The notes under the pieces: model-generated | Databases searched by the model: none | Seen by the model: only the letters and a program-made list of their open reading frames with translations | What the model was told of the DNA's origin: nothing | Shown here: positions 7,436 to 8,921 of the stretch, in pieces | Layout: every line of letters begins with the position of its first letter | How positions within the stretch are numbered: the stretch's first letter is position 1 | Assembly: GCA_023435945.1 (NCBI GenBank) | Contig: JAEZLB010000206.1 | Span: 1-8,921 of the forward strand | Length of the DNA stretch: 8,921 nucleotides | From: Pseudomonadota bacterium | Lineage (GTDB): Bacteria > Pseudomonadota > Gammaproteobacteria > Burkholderiales > Burkholderiaceae_D | Reading direction: 5' to 3' | Made by a program: the position numbers and the translations under genes

Positions 7436-7486
7436 GCCTCATCGACGCAAAATGATGAGGCAGGACAAAATCTGACTTGCCCTGCC
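7436..7486. other. Hairpin with an overlapping alternative stem in the intergenic region
   Basis: GCCTCATC (7436-7443) and GATGAGGC (7454-7461) form a perfect 8-bp stem around a 10-nt loop. GGCAGG (7459-7464) can instead pair with CCTGCC (7481-7486), and the two stems share three bases, so they exclude each other. No T-run follows on either strand. It may be part of an untranslated leader or a small RNA; no known RNA family is recognised. Confidence 0.3.
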
Positions 7487-7641
7487 CGACTTCAACGTCG
7501 TCCCACCCACAACCCGAATTGGCAACAGTACCGTCCTTCGCAAAGTTGTCACGCTAAAAATGACTGACCTCTGCTACAGAGAAATCGGCGATCCACAGAT
7601 GGGAAATTGAGCGGCGAAGCATGAATACGCGTGCCAACTCA

Positions 7642-7670
7642 TTGACTGAAAGTTTTCCGGCCCATAAAAT
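7642..7670 (+). promoter_or_regulatory. Sigma70-type promoter for the GntR regulator gene
   Basis: TTGACT (7642-7647) and TAAAAT (7665-7670) are separated by exactly 17 bp, near consensus for a housekeeping promoter. The expected transcription start is about 7677, directly before the palindromes at 7680-7709. This leaves a 5' untranslated leader of roughly 235 nt before ATG 7912, or a little shorter for the TTG at 7891. Confidence 0.7.
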
Positions 7671-7679
7671 ACACAACTA

Positions 7680-7709
7680 ATATATCAGCTCATATATCAG
7701 ATGTATACA
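7680..7709 (+). promoter_or_regulatory. Candidate operators (ATATATcAGCTcATATAT and TGTATACA) at the regulator's transcription start
   Basis: An 18-bp palindrome with one mismatched pair (7680-7697) is followed by the perfect palindrome TGTATACA (7702-7709). The nonamer ATATATCAG is also repeated directly at 12-bp spacing (7680 and 7692). GTATAC-centred palindromes are known binding sites for several FCD-type GntR regulators, and the position immediately after the predicted start of transcription suits repression. Autoregulation by the gene downstream is inference. Confidence 0.5.
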
Positions 7710-7911
7710 AGGAACCGTACCATTCCAGCATACGTTTCAACAAATACCAATTGGCACACAATGCACACTGTCTACCGGACGAACTGCGGCGCCGCTCATG
7801 AGGCAGCACTGGGTTTCGGACGACGTGTACGCTGAAAATCAACTCAGAAAATAACGGGCATGACTCCCCCACTCCACACAACACGGCACGTTGGATAAGA
7901 AGAAAGCAGTG

Positions 7912-8625
7912 ATGAAGAAGCCACTCGACGCGCAAAAAAGTGCTAGCAAACCCAAAAAGGTTGAACCGCACATCGCGGAGCCTTACATGAGCCTCACGGA
8001 AAAAGCCTACCTTGAGCTGGAAGAAATGATCGTGACGCTGAAGCTGGCTCCGGGATCGACAGTCTCAGAGTCCGGGCTGAGCATGATGCTTGGCATTGGC
8101 CGCACACCTATCCGCGAGGCGCTACATCGCCTGGCCAGGGAAAAGCTGATTGTCGTGCTGCCTCAACGCGGCATCCTGGTTACCGAAATTAATGTGGGCG
8201 CCCAACTCAAGTTGCTGGAAGTTCGACGCGAACTGGAGCGTCTCACCGCCAAGAGCGCGGCTCGACGTGCCAATGAGGCCGAGCTGCAAAAATTCAAAGA
8301 GATGGCTGAGGATCTGTATTCGGTTGCCGAAGTTGACGATCCGATGAGATTCATGCGCCTGGACCGTGAATTCAACCAGCTTTTAGAAGTAGCCTCTCGC
8401 AATGAGTTTCTGACAAGCGTCATGGGCGTGATCGGTCCTCTGTCCCGCCGCTTCTGGTACATCCATTACCAACGCGTCGCCGATGTATCGCTGACAGCGC
8501 GATTGCATGCCGACATGGCCCATGCCATCGCCAACCGTGATGAAGCTGGTGCGCAGAAAGCTTCCGATGCACTGCTCGATTATGTTGAAGCCTTTACCCG
8601 TGCAACGCTCGACACATGGCTTTAA
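7912..8625 (+). CDS. GntR-family transcriptional regulator with FCD ligand-binding domain
   Basis: From ATG 7912 the protein has 237 residues. After a Lys-rich N-terminus of about 25 residues comes a winged helix-turn-helix (about 27-93), with LAPGSTVSESGLSMMLGIGR and TPIREALHRLAREKLI and the wing QRGILVTEI. An all-helical FCD domain (about 100-233) follows. In FCD proteins a D-x3-H motif and later His residues bind a metal that helps hold a carboxylic acid. Here Asp151 is present but the x3 position is Asn155 instead of His, while His199 is kept. Its position between a permease and a GlcD-type oxidase suggests it senses lactate or glycolate and represses this locus. Start choice: the frame extends to TTG 7891, and another ATG at 7987 has GGAG 6 nt upstream, giving a 212-aa form that still holds both domains. 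Confidence 0.88.
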   Translation: MKKPLDAQKSASKPKKVEPHIAEPYMSLTEKAYLELEEMIVTLKLAPGSTVSESGLSMMLGIGRTPIREALHRLAREKLIVVLPQRGILVTEINVGAQLKLLEVRRELERLTAKSAARRANEAELQKFKEMAEDLYSVAEVDDPMRFMRLDREFNQLLEVASRNEFLTSVMGVIGPLSRRFWYIHYQRVADVSLTARLHADMAHAIANRDEAGAQKASDALLDYVEAFTRATLDTWL

Positions 8626-8666
8626 AGCACGGACATTTTCAAGATTAACCCGTATAGAGAACCATC

Positions 8667-8921
8667 ATGAGTAGTTCCAACTCAGGCACTTGCAACCCCA
8701 ACCGCCAACGCGACGTGGTTGCAGCATTGAATGCCTTTATGCCTCAGGGATCGGTGCTCTTCAATGAAGAAGACACCCGCCCTTACGAGTGCGACGGCCT
8801 AGCAGCGTACCGGCAGCTTCCCATGGTGGTGGCTCTGCCCAGCAATGAGGAAGAAGTCGCCGCCATACTGCGCACCTGCCACACCATGCAAGTGCCCATC
8901 GTGCCTCGCGGTGCGGGAACG
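8667..8921 (+). CDS. glcD: FAD-linked oxidase, glycolate oxidase / D-lactate dehydrogenase subunit GlcD type, partial (3' end outside window)
   Basis: The frame is open from ATG 8667 to the right edge (85 codons). It shows the start of a PCMH-type FAD-binding domain: YECDGLAAYRQLPMVVALPS (residues 41-60), NEEEVAAILRTCH, and VPIVPRGAGT (76-85), the flavin-binding stretch typical of GlcD and D-lactate dehydrogenases. Such enzymes oxidise glycolate to glyoxylate, or D-lactate to pyruvate, passing electrons to the quinone pool, usually with GlcE and GlcF encoded next; those would lie beyond the window. The gene follows the regulator by 41 nt on the same strand and may be co-transcribed with it. 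The ribosome site is weak (AGAGA, 6-7 nt before ATG). The choice of glcD over a D-lactate dehydrogenase name rests on family resemblance only. Confidence 0.85.
   Translation, partial: MSSSNSGTCNPNRQRDVVAALNAFMPQGSVLFNEEDTRPYECDGLAAYRQLPMVVALPSNEEEVAAILRTCHTMQVPIVPRGAGT

Larger units (their letters stand above)
7144..7641. other. Non-coding part of the divergent permease/regulator region
   Basis: I see no credible gene here: the open frames lack ribosome sites and protein-like composition. It must hold the permease promoter on the minus strand, but no clear -35/-10 pair could be picked. Symmetric elements present are ACACACtttGTGTGT (7292-7306) and a hairpin at 7436-7461, listed separately. 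There is also the small palindrome TCACCAGTGA near 7197-7206, close to the permease start. Confidence 0.6.

Noticed and set aside
7262..7567. 101-codon plus-strand open frame in the divergent region
   Set aside because: It shows no ribosome site and no domain, has an irregular composition, and lies across hairpins and the likely permease control region.
7690..7971. 93-codon minus-strand open frame over the regulator leader
   Set aside because: It overlaps the promoter-proximal leader and the regulator's 5' end, and the product is unrecognisable.

Overview
The window looks like chromosomal DNA of a Gram-negative bacterium, most likely a betaproteobacterium. This is inferred from moderate-to-high GC, a lipoprotein with a classical lipobox, Shine-Dalgarno-led starts and the style of the recognised proteins. 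A Nitrosomonadales/Burkholderiales-type host is my guess, not something the sequence proves. No rRNA, tRNA, CRISPR array, transposase or phage gene was found.

Left block (1-2971, minus strand). A large lipoprotein with a C-terminal alpha/beta-hydrolase domain runs off the left edge. Upstream of it in the same direction is a three-helix membrane protein of the DUF4105/Lnb N-terminal-domain type. A possible 27-codon ORF sits between them. The two larger genes look like one transcription unit acting at the cell envelope.

Central block (2972-5424). An ETHE1-type persulfide dioxygenase lies on the minus strand with its own candidate terminator. Divergent from it on the plus strand are a possible 55-aa ORF and an orphan ParB/Srx-type DNA-binding protein without a ParA partner. 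Between this gene and the convergent permease lies the decayed end of an Excalibur-domain gene, with a stop codon inside the domain. The orphan genes and the relic make this the most accessory-looking part of the window.

Right block (5425-8921). A lactate/glycolate permease (minus strand, with a textbook Rho-independent terminator) diverges from a GntR/FCD regulator, which is followed by the start of a GlcD-type FAD-linked oxidase that runs off the right edge. This is a 2-hydroxy-acid utilisation locus: uptake, ligand-sensing repressor and flavin oxidase. The shared 768-bp intergenic region holds a good sigma70 promoter reading toward the regulator. An AT-rich palindrome and a GTATAC-type palindrome lie just after the predicted transcription start, as expected for FCD-type autorepression.

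No clearly new system is visible. The best candidates for follow-up are the DUF4105 plus lipoprotein-hydrolase pair, the operator cluster of the GntR gene with its altered metal site, and the Excalibur relic.
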